NCBI GenBank assembly: GCA_021204565.1
Contig: JAJPZE010000201.1
Coordinates: 1-6,338 of the forward strand
Source: Prevotella sp.
Lineage (GTDB): Bacteria; Bacteroidota; Bacteroidia; Bacteroidales; Bacteroidaceae
Length of the DNA: 6,338 nucleotides
Direction: 5' to 3'
A program made the position numbers and the translations under genes. Below the pieces are notes generated by a model. That model was not told where the DNA came from and did no database searches. It worked only from the letters and a program-made list of their open reading frames with translations. Position 1 is the stretch's first letter. Every line of letters begins with the position of its first letter. Shown in pieces: positions 5,919-6,338 of this stretch.

Positions 5919-6338
5919 ATGCACAAGATAATAACAACGATAATACTCCTCTGCACGTTCGCATCCGTATATGCGCAGAATGACCCTACTCTTGCGGCAT
6001 TGGTGGCGGTGTACACTAATCAGGCGGAGAAAGAATTGAAGAATCAAGAGACGGTGATGTTGCTCCAAACGACGGGACACGTGTGGTTGCGTGATGAGAC
6101 GGAAGCGACGACGAAGTTGCAACGCGAGTTCAATGATTATCTCGATACGTTCCGCTCCGTCATCGTTTATGCCGCAGAGGTGTATGGCTTTTATCACGAA
6201 ACGGCTGGGCTCATTGACAACACGAGCGACCTTATCAGTCTGACGGAAGCTCATCCGTCGAACAGTCTTGCCGTGGCGTTATCCGCACGGAGGAATACTT
6301 TATACCGGCAAATCATCACCGGCGGACTTGATATAGTG
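5919..6338 (+). CDS. Second exported helical conjugation-type protein (partial, 3' end missing)
   Basis: The frame is open from ATG 5919 to the window end, giving 140 residues. It begins nine bases after the TOPRIM stop. A signal peptide is clear: MHK, hydrophobic core IITTIILLCTFASV, and likely cleavage after VYA at residue 19. The mature part is helical and aligns along its length with the 230-aa exported protein. Shared features are LLQ near 48-50, FNDYLDTF against YNSYLKTV, a following Y-[HD]-[ED], [HN]P at 112-113 after the same 21-residue spacing, and NTLY against NNLY. The two are probably diverged duplicates that act in the same envelope complex. Members of such families reach about 200-250 residues, so roughly a third or more is probably beyond the edge. 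The paired arrangement around the TOPRIM gene argues for a shared transfer operon. Confidence 0.83.
   Translation, partial: MHKIITTIILLCTFASVYAQNDPTLAALVAVYTNQAEKELKNQETVMLLQTTGHVWLRDETEATTKLQREFNDYLDTFRSVIVYAAEVYGFYHETAGLIDNTSDLISLTEAHPSNSLAVALSARRNTLYRQIITGGLDIV

Noticed and set aside
4821..6254. Minus-strand open frame of 477 codons, longer than the plus-strand genes it covers
   Set aside because: Its product is rich in Arg, Leu and His without motifs. It runs antisense through a gene with intact TOPRIM motifs, across that gene's stop and into a clear signal peptide gene. It is a by-product of the plus-strand codon pattern.
1..6338. CRISPR array, tRNA, rRNA, insertion sequence or attachment site
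   Set aside because: No regularly spaced repeats, tRNA-like fold, transposase or terminal inverted repeats were seen on either strand.

Overview
The window looks like a piece of a Bacteroidales (Bacteroides/Parabacteroides-type) integrative conjugative element or closely related mobile island. Three things suggest this. The promoters fit the Bacteroidetes pattern (TTTG at -33, TAnnTTTG at -7). Most starts lack a strong Shine-Dalgarno sequence. The proteins (DUF4099/DUF3945-like, zinc-less primase-like TOPRIM, bacterial PH-domain and exported conjugation-type proteins) belong to families I know from Bacteroidales mobile elements. No integrase, relaxase, oriT, tRNA or attachment site is visible, so the element's borders lie outside the window.

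Layout. Positions 1-129 hold the 3' end of a plus-strand gene. It converges on a minus-strand gene (139-714) for an exported M23 zinc metallopeptidase. A 221-base divergent intergenic region (715-935) follows. It carries a -7 box for the peptidase, a good plus-strand promoter (TTTG-N21-TATCTTTG), a perfect 8-bp-arm inverted repeat lying between the -33 and -7 elements of that promoter, and a 12-bp direct repeat. From 936 to the window end there is a tightly packed plus-strand operon, with gaps of 9-26 bases and one 20-base overlap: a DUF4099/DUF3945-like protein; a 74-aa acidic protein; a 529-aa repeat-containing protein; a two-TM PH-domain protein with an apparent frameshift; an exported 230-aa conjugation-type protein; a TOPRIM primase-like protein; and the start of a second exported protein that resembles the 230-aa one.

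The least obvious point is that the open frame 3561-4784 (407 codons) is not one gene. The PH-domain reading moves to another frame near 3989 and ends at 4111. The exported protein has its own start at 4092, inside the PH gene's tail. The long frame exists because one base appears to be missing.

How the genes may work together (inference): the two related exported proteins and the membrane PH protein could belong to the envelope part of a transfer machine, with the M23 enzyme opening peptidoglycan. The TOPRIM protein would act on transferred or replicating DNA. The DUF4099/DUF3945, 74-aa and 529-aa proteins have no known function and are the main unexplained material here. The operator-like inverted repeat suggests that the whole operon is switched as a unit.
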